NCBI RefSeq assembly: GCF_900182645.1
Contig: NZ_FXTA01000002.1
Coordinates: 1,054,001-1,118,000 of the forward strand
DNA from: Flavobacterium resistens
Lineage (GTDB): Bacteria; Bacteroidota; Bacteroidia; Flavobacteriales; Flavobacteriaceae
DNA: 64,000 nucleotides
Direction: 5' to 3'
A program made the translations under genes and the position numbers. This document shows, one piece after another, positions 8,915 through 17,966 of the stretch (its first letter is position 1; every line of letters begins with the position of its first letter). The notes beneath the pieces were generated by a model. It made no database searches. It saw only the letters and a list, made by a program, of their open reading frames with translations, and had not been told where the DNA came from.

Positions 8915-9994
8915 TTAAGCTTTTTGCACTTTATTTTTTCCTGTCAAATATTTCCGAATCGGAACATCTATATAGGTCATAACAAGATAAGCGAATCCAA
9001 TTAAAAGCAGTGTTCCTATAAAAACGACTGTATATAATGTCGGCCCAGTAAACTTATAAGTTTGATTGTAAGAAGCAAATATCCACATTGCGAAATAATG
9101 TGTCATATATAACGGATAAGATATGTTTCCTGAAAAGACACAAACTTTTTCTGTATTTTTTGAAGTTTCGGTGCCAGCTCCCAAAGCAATTATAAACGGA
9201 AAATAAAACAATACAATAAGAGGTTCTGTAATGAAATTGAATTCCTGGTTGAATGGATATATAAATGTAGGGAATAGAAGTAGGGAGAGTCCTAAAAAAC
9301 CAATTTTTGAAGGGATAATCCATTTGAATCTGTAAACGGTCATTCCCGCCAGAAAACAGTATGAAATACGTGCAGCGCCATGCCAAAAAGTGTCGCCGCC
9401 CCAACCGCCTGAAATGCCTTTTGCATGATAAGAAACATATACCAAAGCAATTCCTGCAATACAAGTTAGCAAAAGAATCATTTTACGAGACAAACGATAT
9501 AGGAATATGGAGTAAAAAATATTGGCAATATATTCCCAAAACAAAGACCAGGCAGGAGCATTTAATCCAAAATTATTGTAATAACGTTCTTTCATTATGG
9601 GAAGCGGAATTAATAACAATGAACATATAAATAAGAGCAGAACTTCAGAAATACTTCTGTTTGCAATGTCGCCATATGGCAAAACAAAATACCCAATCAA
9701 ACCCAGAATTGATCCTAAAACAACAAGCGGATGTAATCTGATAAGGCGTAATTTGAAGAATTCAACAATGCCAATTTTTGCGATTCGGTCATCATAGGCG
9801 TAAGCAATTACAAAACCCGAAAGACAAAAGAAAAAATCTACAGCGAGAAAACTGTGAGCAAATAAATTCTTGCTGTAATCGGAAATTGCTATTTCTAAAA
9901 AGTGATAAATTACAACGGCTATAGCAGCAACACCTCTTAGTCCGTCAAGAATTTTAAAATGTTGTTTAGGCTTAATTGTCTCAAAATTGGTCAT
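8915..9994 (-). CDS. Acyltransferase 3 family membrane protein (OafA/YrhL-like)
   Basis: 359 residues with about ten membrane helices. The N-terminus, FKILDGLRGVAAIAVVIYHF, is the acyltransferase-3 motif with Arg and the catalytic-type His, and FFCLSGFVIAYAY follows as helix 2. Proteins of this family O-acylate sugars of surface polysaccharides at the inner membrane. The substrate is not evident and the neighbours give no polysaccharide context. It is followed on the same strand by a ThuA-domain gene. Confidence 0.88.
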   Translation of the reverse strand: MTNFETIKPKQHFKILDGLRGVAAIAVVIYHFLEIAISDYSKNLFAHSFLAVDFFFCLSGFVIAYAYDDRIAKIGIVEFFKLRLIRLHPLVVLGSILGLIGYFVLPYGDIANRSISEVLLLFICSLLLIPLPIMKERYYNNFGLNAPAWSLFWEYIANIFYSIFLYRLSRKMILLLTCIAGIALVYVSYHAKGISGGWGGDTFWHGAARISYCFLAGMTVYRFKWIIPSKIGFLGLSLLLFPTFIYPFNQEFNFITEPLIVLFYFPFIIALGAGTETSKNTEKVCVFSGNISYPLYMTHYFAMWIFASYNQTYKFTGPTLYTVVFIGTLLLIGFAYLVMTYIDVPIRKYLTGKNKVQKA

Positions 9995-10063
9995 GTAAAT
10001 ATTATTTGTATAGGAGTTGGATTTTGATGAATTATTTGATATTTGCTTTCTTTTTAGAAGTAT

Positions 10064-10828
10064 TTAATTGCCAAATGCATAGTTGATGCCTCCAAGCAAA
10101 TGTTGTACAAAAAGCGGATCACTGTAGCTTTCAGGACTATGGCCTAAGGCTGTATAAAACGCTCTTCCTCCATCATAATCGTGATACCATGCCAAAGGAT
10201 GATTATCACCATGTTTGCCGCCCTTATAAGATGATTCATCAATTTTTATAAGAACATTTACATCTGGATTTATATATTTGAAATTGTACCATTCGTCTTT
10301 TCTTTCCCAAATTTCAGGAAGATGTTTGGTTGATGGATGCTCCTTATTCACAATTACAAGTTTTGCAATCTGAGGTTCTGGATGACCTTCAAAAATTCCG
10401 CCGATCATTTTAGTATACCAAGGCCAGTCTGGTTCGCAGTTTGTGGCGGAATGAATCCCTACAAAACCATTTCCTTTTTCAATGAATTTTTGCAAAGCCA
10501 ATTTCTGTTCTTCTCCCAAAACATGCCCCGAAGCGCTAAGAAATATAACGACCTGATATTGTTTTAAATTTTTTGAATTAATTGCAAGAGAATCTTCTGT
10601 AGCATCTACAATAAAATGATTTTCGGTTCCCAATTTTTTGATTGCGGCAATTCCTGCAGCAATGCTTTCATGTCTGAAACCGTTTGTTTTGGAGAAAATC
10701 AAAACTTTTTTTTCTTTTTTAAAATTGATTTGTTCGGTGCTTTTTGGATAAAAAGAAAATAGAAAAAAACTTGCCAGTAGAATTAAATTGGATAAAACTG
10801 ATTTTTTTATTGAAGGAAGAAAGGTCAT
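10064..10828 (-). CDS. Secreted ThuA-domain protein
   Basis: 254 residues with an N-terminal hydrophobic signal (about residues 12-28). The ThuA-like class I glutamine amidotransferase-like fold is indicated by VLIFSKTNGFRHESI near the start, IFLSASGHVLGEEQK in the middle, GIFEGHPEP, DEWYNF and HPLAWYHDYDGGRAFYTALG near the end. In other bacteria ThuA takes part in trehalose or other sugar utilisation; Bacteroidota homologues are commonly exported. The exact substrate is unknown. Confidence 0.88.
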   Translation of the reverse strand: MTFLPSIKKSVLSNLILLASFFLFSFYPKSTEQINFKKEKKVLIFSKTNGFRHESIAAGIAAIKKLGTENHFIVDATEDSLAINSKNLKQYQVVIFLSASGHVLGEEQKLALQKFIEKGNGFVGIHSATNCEPDWPWYTKMIGGIFEGHPEPQIAKLVIVNKEHPSTKHLPEIWERKDEWYNFKYINPDVNVLIKIDESSYKGGKHGDNHPLAWYHDYDGGRAFYTALGHSPESYSDPLFVQHLLGGINYAFGN

Positions 10829-11000
10829 TTCGCTTGAATTTTATTTTGGGAAGATAGAAAAAATAATTTATTCTTTATGAAGGTATTTCGCATCATGAGA
10901 GACTTCCAAATGTTATTGATTTTAGTCTATATTTGTTTAAATGCAGAGAATACTTTTCAGAATTAAGATTAATAATTAACCATAAAAACTAAAATTTAAA

Positions 11001-11594
11001 ATGAAAAATGCCCCAAAATTACTTTTGATTTCTTTTCTATTAATGGCAATTGGTTGTAAAAATGAAACGCAAAATGATACTGCTGTTGCTGCAGAAAATA
11101 CTGGCTCTGCAGAAATCTCTGTTGAAGCAAAACCAGCGACGCCAAAGTCATTAAATCAAGTTACCGCAAAAGAAGCTTTTGAATTAAAACCAAGTGAAAT
11201 CTACTGTAAAGATTCTGTTCCGAAAAACAAAGAAGTCTATGCTGTTATCGTCGATTGGACTTTAAGCAGTAATAAAAATTCGCTTGTTGCTTTTAAATCT
11301 GGAGAAGCTAGTATTCTTTTAAATGGTATTGATATTCAATTTGAAATGAATCCTCAGTCTTTTAATTCGCTTTCAACTTCATTAATAGAAAAAGCTGAAA
11401 AAGCATTATCGTCATGTACGCCAGCAACCGAAAGAACTGAACCGGCACAGAATCAGGTAAAAGTATATGTTTTAACTGCAGACGGCAAGTATGTTTATGA
11501 AAACAAAATCAATGAATTTAAGAAAAACAAAGAGATGTATGATGTTTTTGAAACAGCTACAAATCTTTTGTTGCAATCTAGAAAAGCGTTGTAA
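11001..11594 (+). CDS. Hypothetical lipoprotein
   Basis: 197 residues with a lipobox (MAIGC, Cys19) and a low-complexity Ala/Glu/Thr linker (about 25-50). The mature part has mixed alpha/beta character and a conserved-looking segment, YAVIVDWTLSSNKNSLVAFK. No catalytic motif is visible and I do not recognise the family. It is convergent with the thioredoxin-like gene, with a shared terminator between them. Confidence 0.7.
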   Translation: MKNAPKLLLISFLLMAIGCKNETQNDTAVAAENTGSAEISVEAKPATPKSLNQVTAKEAFELKPSEIYCKDSVPKNKEVYAVIVDWTLSSNKNSLVAFKSGEASILLNGIDIQFEMNPQSFNSLSTSLIEKAEKALSSCTPATERTEPAQNQVKVYVLTADGKYVYENKINEFKKNKEMYDVFETATNLLLQSRKAL

Positions 11595-11620
11595 TTCTGT
11601 TTTTGGAAATGCTAAAATGA

Positions 11621-11665
11621 AAAACTGCACAATTCTGAAATTTTCAGAATTGTGCAGTTTTTTTA
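11621..11665. terminator. Bidirectional terminator
   Basis: A perfect 20-base stem (11621-11640 with 11642-11661, core AACTGCACAATTCTGA) lies between two convergent genes, with A/T runs on both sides. Confidence 0.85.
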
Positions 11666-11682
11666 TTGTTTGAAATTTAAGG

Positions 11683-13035
11683 TTATATTTTTAAACTATT
11701 GAATAAATCAATAAGTTTAGGGTCAGAAGGTTTTGGTGCGCGTGCAGAAACAATATTGCCATTAGGATCCAGAAGAATAAATGTTGGAACTTCATGAATA
11801 CCGTAATCTCTCATGATTTTTGAATTCCATTCATTTTCTGCCAATAATTGAATGCCACCTAATTGTTTTTCTGTAACAAATTTGCTCCATTTAGGCTGAT
11901 CCTTCATCGCATCGATTGAAATACTAACAAATTCAATATTTTTTCCTTTGTACTGTTCTTCCACCTTCTGAAGAAATGGAATCTCTTTGACGCAAGGACC
12001 ACACCACGTTGCCCAAAAATCAATATAAATATATTTTCCTTTTAGATCTTCTAAAGAAGTTTTTCCTCCTTTTTGATTTTCGTAATTAAATTTCGGGGAT
12101 GGTTTTCCGGGCTTTATTGCATTTGCAAAATTATAATTTAAAGTCAATGTTTGTTTGATAAGCGGATCGTTTGTAAGCAATAAAAATTCCTCATATATTT
12201 TTTCGTAATTTGTATTGTCAATAACAATATCTCCTGCCGAAAATTCGATTAATCGATTTTTTATACTTTGACTCTTCAGCGCTTTTATCTCCGGAATTGC
12301 ATCTTTAGCTGTAATGAAAGAAACGCTATCATCTCCTTCAGTATTTTTAGGTAAATTGTCTCTAACATTTTTATAAAAATTGCTTATCACAAGTGCTTGA
12401 TAATCATTTGAAAATAAAAAATCAGAATTATTATCCAGATCTATTGTTTCATCAATCTTTGGATATTTTTGAGAAATGTTAGAAGAGTGGTAATTTTTAT
12501 ACGAAAACAGATGAATTTGTTCTAAATAATAAATACTTCTGGCTTCTTTTTCTTTAAAACTGGCGTCAGTAAATTTTGTTTTGGCGTACAAATTATCGAC
12601 TGAAGTTTTTATTGACTGAAGTTTTTTCAGAAATTCGTCTTCTTCAAGTTTGTAAAATTCCCAATCAATAACCGAAGTTATAAGCTGTTTTTGGGCTAAA
12701 TATTGATTTTCTATGTTTCCTTTGCCTGTAAATTTTAAAGTTGGTGTCAAGTTCGCATCATCAGCATATATAATTAATTTGGAATCTTTAGTTAGGTATA
12801 TTTGGAAACTATTTTTAGTAGTTTCAATTTTATAAATGCCATCATATTCTATTTTTAGATTTTCTGAAAAACTTCCATCTGGTTTTAGCTTGATTTCTTT
12901 CTCAAATAATTCCCCTTTGATTTTGATTGTTCCATTTTCGGTATTCGTGATTTTGCCAGAAACAGTTACAATCTCTTCAGAAGTTGTGAAAGAGTAGAAA
13001 GCTATAATTAGCAATAAAAGAAGGACTTTTTTCAT
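11683..13035 (-). CDS. Secreted TlpA-like thiol-disulfide oxidoreductase
   Basis: 450 residues. A signal peptide (about 1-18) is followed by a beta-rich N-domain with the look of DUF4369 (VSGKITNTENGTIKIKG), a long helical middle region and a C-terminal thioredoxin fold (about 310-450). The redox motif WATWCGPCVKEIPFLQ (CxxC = CGPC) and the cis-Pro segment YGIHEVPTFILLDPNG are intact. Proteins of this plan act in the periplasm as thiol reductases or in cytochrome maturation. The partner protein is unknown. Confidence 0.88.
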   Translation of the reverse strand: MKKVLLLLLIIAFYSFTTSEEIVTVSGKITNTENGTIKIKGELFEKEIKLKPDGSFSENLKIEYDGIYKIETTKNSFQIYLTKDSKLIIYADDANLTPTLKFTGKGNIENQYLAQKQLITSVIDWEFYKLEEDEFLKKLQSIKTSVDNLYAKTKFTDASFKEKEARSIYYLEQIHLFSYKNYHSSNISQKYPKIDETIDLDNNSDFLFSNDYQALVISNFYKNVRDNLPKNTEGDDSVSFITAKDAIPEIKALKSQSIKNRLIEFSAGDIVIDNTNYEKIYEEFLLLTNDPLIKQTLTLNYNFANAIKPGKPSPKFNYENQKGGKTSLEDLKGKYIYIDFWATWCGPCVKEIPFLQKVEEQYKGKNIEFVSISIDAMKDQPKWSKFVTEKQLGGIQLLAENEWNSKIMRDYGIHEVPTFILLDPNGNIVSARAPKPSDPKLIDLFNSLKI

Positions 13036-13375
13036 TTCTTGGTGGTTAGATAGTTAAAAAGTTAAATGAAATCTTGTTAAAAATAGGGATTATTTTTTTG
13101 AGAATGAATTTGTAGTAATGAAAAATTATATATTTGGAAATAAATAATGTGTGAAATTTTTCACGTATATCACTCAGATCTTGATGGTGTTGTGTAGATC
13201 GTCATACATATATAAACAAGTTATACGGGAGTTGTGCCGAAATTACGCAGATAAAAGCAATCAGAAAAACAAGTATTTGTTTCCGTAAGATGTTTATAAA
13301 GTAGAAGCGTGACAGTTGGAACTTGCCAGCGGAAACTTGAAAAATAGAAACTAATAACAAATAGAATCTTAAAAA
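13036..13375. other. 340-base intergenic region with a motif shared with 39672-39698
   Basis: The only structure seen is at 13198-13226. It matches 39672-39698 in all but a few bases (ATCGTCA then ACATATAT then ACAAGTTA, with a 2-base length difference). Both copies precede an orphan gene of unknown function. The rest is AT-rich with no ORF. Confidence 0.5.
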
Positions 13376-13735
13376 ATGCACCTAATTTTAATTGTTTTAC
13401 CACTATTATTTCAAATTATTTTTGGCAGAAAAGCTATTGGAGGAGATATTAAAGTGAGCTTTGCAACAATTTGCTTAATTAGTTTTTTTAGCCAAATCAT
13501 ATTTACCATTTTAGAATTTAACATTATTGTTTATTATCTTGAAAAAAACAATAATACTTGTGGGATGCCACTAGTTGGACTTATAAATTTTTCGATATTA
13601 TTTACTTTAATCTTATTTGTAACAATCATTATTCAATACCGTATTAAAAAGTCATATGGAGATGATGAAATTGATGAAATTGAGGATGAAAATGATAAAA
13701 TTGAAGATTTTGGAAATGAAGAAGATGAATTTTAA
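13376..13735 (+). CDS. Hypothetical small membrane protein with acidic tail
   Basis: 119 residues with three hydrophobic segments (about 1-18, 25-55 and 68-90). A strongly acidic tail rich in Asp, Glu, Ile and Asn follows, encoded by imperfect repeats of GATGAAATTGA. No family is recognised. The tail is low-complexity and could vary in length by slippage. Upstream lies the motif shared with the orphan gene at 39722. Confidence 0.55.
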   Translation: MHLILIVLPLLFQIIFGRKAIGGDIKVSFATICLISFFSQIIFTILEFNIIVYYLEKNNNTCGMPLVGLINFSILFTLILFVTIIIQYRIKKSYGDDEIDEIEDENDKIEDFGNEEDEF

Positions 13736-14131
13736 GAAGATGAAATTCATTGAAAACAACAATTAAAACTAAAATCAATAAGTTGGAATTTGCAATCAGA
13801 AACGTGAAAAATTTACGGTTAATTGCAATTTCGACAAAATACCCCAGCATAACAGCCAATACAAGGGCACAGACAACATAATTTTAGAAACAAAATCGAA
13901 TACAGAAGGATTTGGGCAAAGTGGCGATTATCAGAAGCTGGAAAAGTTATCATATAATAAATAAAAACTGATTGCTCAGATACATACAACGATAGCGCAG
14001 ATTTGTAATCTGTGTCCGCAAAGAGAATCAGAAAGGTAAAAACAAAAAAACTCCAGATTTCGCTGAAGCTTTTCTTGATAAGTTGAACTAGTATTCTCGA
14101 GCTATTTAGAATTAATTACAAATTAGAAATT
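13736..14131. other. 396-base intergenic region with decayed cassette-like sequence
   Basis: No coding frame is convincing. The words TAACAGCCAATACAA (13850-13864) and GGATTTGGGC (13908-13917) resemble parts of the attC-like palindrome at 40685-40809. A degenerate copy of the dispersed CTCCAGATTTCGCTGAAG hairpin lies at 14041-14074. Confidence 0.4.
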
Positions 14132-14806
14132 TTATTTTAATAAATTATTTCCAAAAAGATGATCGTACAATTTATTTTTATCTATAGGAGCGTTTTTCTT
14201 CAGAGGTGTCATGATGAAGATATATAGCTTATCTTCATTATTATAAAGTACTATGTTAGCATTAATGTTTTTTAATCCATAATATTCTATTTTGCTATAT
14301 ATTACCTTAGAATCTTGATTGTTGATTTTGATGACATAGTTGCTGAAATTTAGATTAAAGCTTTTTATAGTGTCATTATTTACTTGGTAATTTATTGCAT
14401 TATCTGAAAAAAAATCTATACGATTAATTTTATAGTCATCTTTAAATATTTCGGGACTCAAATTAACTTCGAATAAACCTTCGTTAATAGTAGAAAAATA
14501 ACCTGGTGTTGGATAATTAGTTGATTGATGATTATTGAAAGTAAAATTCTGAGAAATATTTTTAAGTTTTATGACCATTAATGAGTATTTTGATTCAATT
14601 TCATATTGTGAGATAATTGAGTCATTCTTTAATATATAAGAACCAATACAAACATCGTGGTTTTTAAAGGGCAACAAATTTTTTATTTTCATGCTTTTGG
14701 CTGGAACGAAATCCATTTCGGTCATTAAATTTATTTCTTTTTCCATTAGATTTTTTTTGCACCCCAAAAATATGAGAAGCAATAATGTGATAGAGATAAT
14801 TTTCAT
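14132..14806 (-). CDS. Hypothetical lipoprotein
   Basis: 225 residues from the ATG at 14806, which puts the lipobox (LIFLGC) at the normal place; a longer frame from 14857 would bury the signal behind 17 extra residues. The mature region is beta-rich with many Asn, Ile and Lys and no recognised motif. It stands alone on the minus strand, about 175 bases downstream (in its own direction) of tRNA-fMet copy 1 and that tRNA's terminator. Confidence 0.65.
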   Translation of the reverse strand: MKIISITLLLLIFLGCKKNLMEKEINLMTEMDFVPAKSMKIKNLLPFKNHDVCIGSYILKNDSIISQYEIESKYSLMVIKLKNISQNFTFNNHQSTNYPTPGYFSTINEGLFEVNLSPEIFKDDYKINRIDFFSDNAINYQVNNDTIKSFNLNFSNYVIKINNQDSKVIYSKIEYYGLKNINANIVLYNNEDKLYIFIMTPLKKNAPIDKNKLYDHLFGNNLLK

Positions 14807-14941
14807 GTTGATTTTGTTTAAAGCGAAGTTATTTAATTTCCTGTAATTAAATTGCAAAACGAGGAAATACTGTTACTTTTCCCAACTGCTAGCGCGAGCA
14901 TCCCGCTTGTGAATGCAAAGTTTTTCAAAGTAAACCAAAAC

Positions 14942-14974
14942 AAAAAAAGCTCCAGATTTCTCTGAAGCTTTTTG
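14942..14974 (-). terminator. GAAA-tetraloop terminator of tRNA-fMet copy 1
   Basis: Read on the minus strand, a stem of AAAAAGCTTCAGA with TCTGGAGCTTTTT encloses a GAAA loop. Near-identical hairpins lie at 20135, 21643, 27231 and 30586. Confidence 0.85.
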
Positions 14975-14980
14975 TCTTAG

Positions 14981-15053
14981 TAGCGGGAACAGGACTCGAA
15001 CCTGTGACCTTCGGGTTATGAGCCCGACGAGCTGCCTACTGCTCTATCCCGCG
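14981..15053 (-). tRNA. tRNA-fMet (CAT), copy 1
   Basis: 73 bases fold into a full cloverleaf: acceptor CGCGGGA/TCCCGCT, D-stem GAGC/GCTC, anticodon arm TCGGG-CTCATAA-CCCGA, T-arm ACAGG-TTCGAGT-CCTGT. Three G:C pairs in the anticodon stem and an unpaired position 1-72 mark it as the initiator. The mismatch here is C1:U72 rather than the usual C1:A72. No CCA is encoded. It is identical to the copy at 48763-48835. Confidence 0.95.
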
Positions 15054-15065
15054 ATGTTTCGGGTG

Positions 15066-15096
15066 CAAAGATAAGCACTAAATACAGTTTTTCAAA
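15066..15096 (-). promoter_or_regulatory. Promoter of tRNA-fMet copy 1
   Basis: On the minus strand TTTG (15096-15093), 19 bases, then TATCTTTG (15073-15066) match the Bacteroidota consensus exactly. The tRNA starts 13 bases after the -7 box. Confidence 0.8.
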
Positions 15097-15181
15097 GGAA
15101 TTAGTGAAATATTTTTATTTTAATAAATCTCGATCGTAACTGTTTGTTGTGTAGTGAATTGCGATTGTTTTGGTTTTGCAA

Positions 15182-15706
15182 TTAGATTTTATAATTCAAT
15201 AATTCTAAATAAGGATCACTTTTTAAACCTAATAATTTGGCAAAAGCAGGCTCAGTTTTGTAGCCGTTTTGTTTGAGTTTTATGATTTCTTGGCGAAAAT
15301 TTTCCTCTCGTGATTCCAGAATTTGGTGTTCTATAATCATGTGTCTGTAGCCGTTTTGATTTTTGGTTGGAATATTTTGTCCGAATATTTCAATCTCAAA
15401 ATCATCTAGTTTGAAATTTCCAATTACAGATTCTTTCTCATTTATTATAGTTTCTCTGATTTTAAAATCGGATTTATTCTTAAAAAGAGAAGTGACTTTT
15501 TCGACAAAATGATTTTTATTCTGCCAATAACAAATAATATCAAGATCACTGTTTTCAATGTCAATATTTATTGGAATTGTGCCAACAAGAATTGGATCAA
15601 ATTCAACCAAAACTTCTAAGATCTTGTTTTTTGTCAAAATTTCATAAGCCAGAATTTGTCTTTCATTTCCATACTTTAAATATTCAATTGTGCTGAAGTC
15701 GATCAT
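15182..15706 (-). CDS. DUF4269 family (nucleotidyltransferase-like) protein
   Basis: 174 residues, cytoplasmic. The segment VGTIPINIDIENSDLDIICY resembles a nucleotidyltransferase core with paired acidic residues (SDLD) and is typical of DUF4269; a later GYRHMIIEHQIL block is also usual for it. The function is unknown. The ATG follows the TAA of the upstream glycosyltransferase gene with no spacer, so the two are very likely translationally coupled. Confidence 0.75.
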   Translation of the reverse strand: MIDFSTIEYLKYGNERQILAYEILTKNKILEVLVEFDPILVGTIPINIDIENSDLDIICYWQNKNHFVEKVTSLFKNKSDFKIRETIINEKESVIGNFKLDDFEIEIFGQNIPTKNQNGYRHMIIEHQILESREENFRQEIIKLKQNGYKTEPAFAKLLGLKSDPYLELLNYKI

Positions 15707-17353
15707 TTATTTGTCGTAATTTTTCTCTTCTTTAATTTCCTGCTCTAATCTTTTGTTGATATTGATTTTAGCTTTAGTAAAAACAAAAATTGTGGTTTTG
15801 TATTCACGGGCAAATTTGTTTGTTATTTCTCCGCCAATCGAAGCTTTTTCAAAAAACGGACTTGTTTCTGCAAATTCAGTGCTTTTTTCTTCAAATTCTT
15901 TTATTCTGATGAGGTTCGTATAATAGATATCTAAATTGAACCAATTGACATAATCCGCATTGAAAGAAACGGCTTTAATTCCTTTTTTGGTGTAATAATT
16001 TATTGCTCCTGCCTGACCGTAATTGTCGCAAAGCACCAAGGTATTTTCTGATTTTGGAAACAAAGCATAAACCGAATCAGTTTTGTGCGCCAGTTCTTTC
16101 CAGCCCAACATATCGGCAAAATCCTGAGGCAATTCATGGTCTTTTCCGTCTTCCCAGCGAAGCATTCCAAATTTTTTATATTTTTCAGGTTTTGCAACTA
16201 TTTCCTGTGGTGTTTTATTAGGAAAAGCAACTTTATAAATTGGAATAAAAAGCAAAAGTGGAATAAGGATTAAAACTGGTTGTAAGAATCGTTTCCATCC
16301 TGATTTTGAAATTTCTCCTAAAAAAACGGCGCCAAATGCAATATAAATTGGATAAAGGCCAATAGCATAATACGCTTTAGCTTTGAAATAAATAAAAACT
16401 AAAAGAGTAAAAACAATCGAAAGAAAAAAGAATCGATAATTTGCAAAAGGTTTATAAAAAAGTAGCGCATAAAAGGAGGAGAGAATAACGATAAATCCGC
16501 CAATAAAAAACAATAATTGTTCTTTTAAAAATCCAGCCCGATCAACATTTACCAGCTGTGTTTCGGCTAATTCTTTCATGTGATGCACAATCGGAAAATG
16601 ATTGTTGTACTGCCATAAAAGATTCGGAAGAATTAAAATTAATCCCAAAATAAGAGCAAAATAAAGATTTTTTTCGGCAACAATTTTTCTTTGTTTTGAA
16701 AGCAAAAGTGCAGGCAAAAATCCGATTAAAAGGAAAAGAATATTGTACTTATTCAGAAAACCAAAAGCAAAAATGATGGCACCTGTATAAAGCCATTTTG
16801 TTTTTTCGGTTTTGATGTATTGAATAACTGTGAAATAAAAAGTGGTCCAACATAAAATGTCTAACGAATTTGGCTGAAAAAGCATGTTTAATCGTAAAAG
16901 CGATGACAATAAAATGCAAGTTGAAGCTAAAATCAAAGCAAATAAACTTCCTTTTAAAACCTCAATTGTTTTCCAGACAACTAAAAGTGTCAAAACGCCA
17001 AAAAGGGCAGGGAAGAACTTGACCCAAAAAACAGTATTTCCTAGCAGATAAATGATATACGAAAACCAGGAAGTTACAGGAGGAACCGATAAGTATCCCC
17101 AGGCCAAATGATGCGCCTGATCCAGATGCAGATATTCATCACGCTGCAAATCATACTCCGGACTCAGCAAAATATATTGAAGTGCAAATTTTAAAATGAT
17201 AAACCCAATTAAAATAAATGTCTTTTTGGTCATGTAGATTTCGGTTTTTTTAGGTTTGTTCGGCTTTTGTGTTGTAAGTGGTTTTAAATCAACGTGTAAT
17301 TCTGTAGCTAAGATAGGATTTATTTTGATTTTTGAATATTCAGAATATTTCAT
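15707..17353 (-). CDS. Membrane glycosyltransferase, GT39/ArnT-like
   Basis: Up to 548 residues. At least ten membrane helices are visible. An early periplasmic loop contains YDLQRDEYLHLDQAHHLAWG, the DE-containing loop typical of C-type polyprenyl-phosphate-sugar glycosyltransferases (PMT/ArnT), and a soluble C-terminal domain follows. It probably transfers a lipid-linked sugar outside the inner membrane. The ATG at 17233 (MTKKTFILIGF) would place the start next to helix 1; the longer frame adds 40 hydrophilic residues. Neither start has a clear promoter. Confidence 0.75.
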   Translation of the reverse strand: MKYSEYSKIKINPILATELHVDLKPLTTQKPNKPKKTEIYMTKKTFILIGFIILKFALQYILLSPEYDLQRDEYLHLDQAHHLAWGYLSVPPVTSWFSYIIYLLGNTVFWVKFFPALFGVLTLLVVWKTIEVLKGSLFALILASTCILLSSLLRLNMLFQPNSLDILCWTTFYFTVIQYIKTEKTKWLYTGAIIFAFGFLNKYNILFLLIGFLPALLLSKQRKIVAEKNLYFALILGLILILPNLLWQYNNHFPIVHHMKELAETQLVNVDRAGFLKEQLLFFIGGFIVILSSFYALLFYKPFANYRFFFLSIVFTLLVFIYFKAKAYYAIGLYPIYIAFGAVFLGEISKSGWKRFLQPVLILIPLLLFIPIYKVAFPNKTPQEIVAKPEKYKKFGMLRWEDGKDHELPQDFADMLGWKELAHKTDSVYALFPKSENTLVLCDNYGQAGAINYYTKKGIKAVSFNADYVNWFNLDIYYTNLIRIKEFEEKSTEFAETSPFFEKASIGGEITNKFAREYKTTIFVFTKAKININKRLEQEIKEEKNYDK

Positions 17354-17465
17354 AATGGGATATTGTAAATATCAGATATTTAGATGTTTATAGTTATTTG
17401 ATGTCAGTTGAATTGACATTTTTATTACCTTTAATACCCAGCAATAACTTTAAAAGAAAAAAACC

Positions 17466-17885
17466 ATGAAAAAGAAATTATTGATTGCGGCTGTCCTTTT
17501 AGGGGCAATTTCATTTGCAAATGCGCAAAGTGTAGGAGAAATTACAAAAGCGGCGAGTAAGGCGTCGACAACAGCAGTTCCTGCTTTTGATGTTGCCAGT
17601 ATCTCGAATCAGGTTATGGGCGTATTATCTCCAAAATTAAAATTAACTGAGGCACAAAAGCCGATTGTGAATTCACTGGTAAATGAAACTTTAAATAAAA
17701 AGAAGAACATTTTGCCTACAATGGCAACAGATAAGGCGGGTTATACTTCTAAAATGACAGCCAGTAGAGAGTCTTTTATAGCCAAAATGAAAAAAAATAT
17801 AAGTCCAACACAATTTGATGCACTTACATCTTTATTGCCAAAATCAGCGTCGGCAGTAACGCCGCTGGCAAAAATGCTTTATTGA
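17466..17885 (+). CDS. Hypothetical secreted protein
   Basis: 139 residues. A clean signal peptide (MKKKLLIAAVLLGAISFANA, cleavage after A20) is followed by a small helical domain rich in Ala, Thr, Ser and Lys. It resembles other small helical exported Bacteroidota proteins of unknown function. No catalytic residues stand out. It forms a monocistronic unit with its own terminator. Confidence 0.7.
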   Translation: MKKKLLIAAVLLGAISFANAQSVGEITKAASKASTTAVPAFDVASISNQVMGVLSPKLKLTEAQKPIVNSLVNETLNKKKNILPTMATDKAGYTSKMTASRESFIAKMKKNISPTQFDALTSLLPKSASAVTPLAKMLY

Positions 17886-17900
17886 ATTAGCGTAAAAAAT

Positions 17901-17936
17901 AAAAAAAGCAAAATAGAATTCTATTTTGCTTTTTTT
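17901..17936. terminator. Bidirectional terminator
   Basis: Perfect palindrome of 36 bases centred between 17918 and 17919 (AAGCAAAATAGAA and its complement), flanked by A and T runs between convergent genes. Confidence 0.85.
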
Positions 17937-17966
17937 ATTTTCAATTTATTAAAAAATACCTCTGAT

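Noticed and set aside
9054..9797. Open frames on both strands inside the acyltransferase gene
   Set aside because: They have no family features and lie fully within a well-supported membrane-protein frame.
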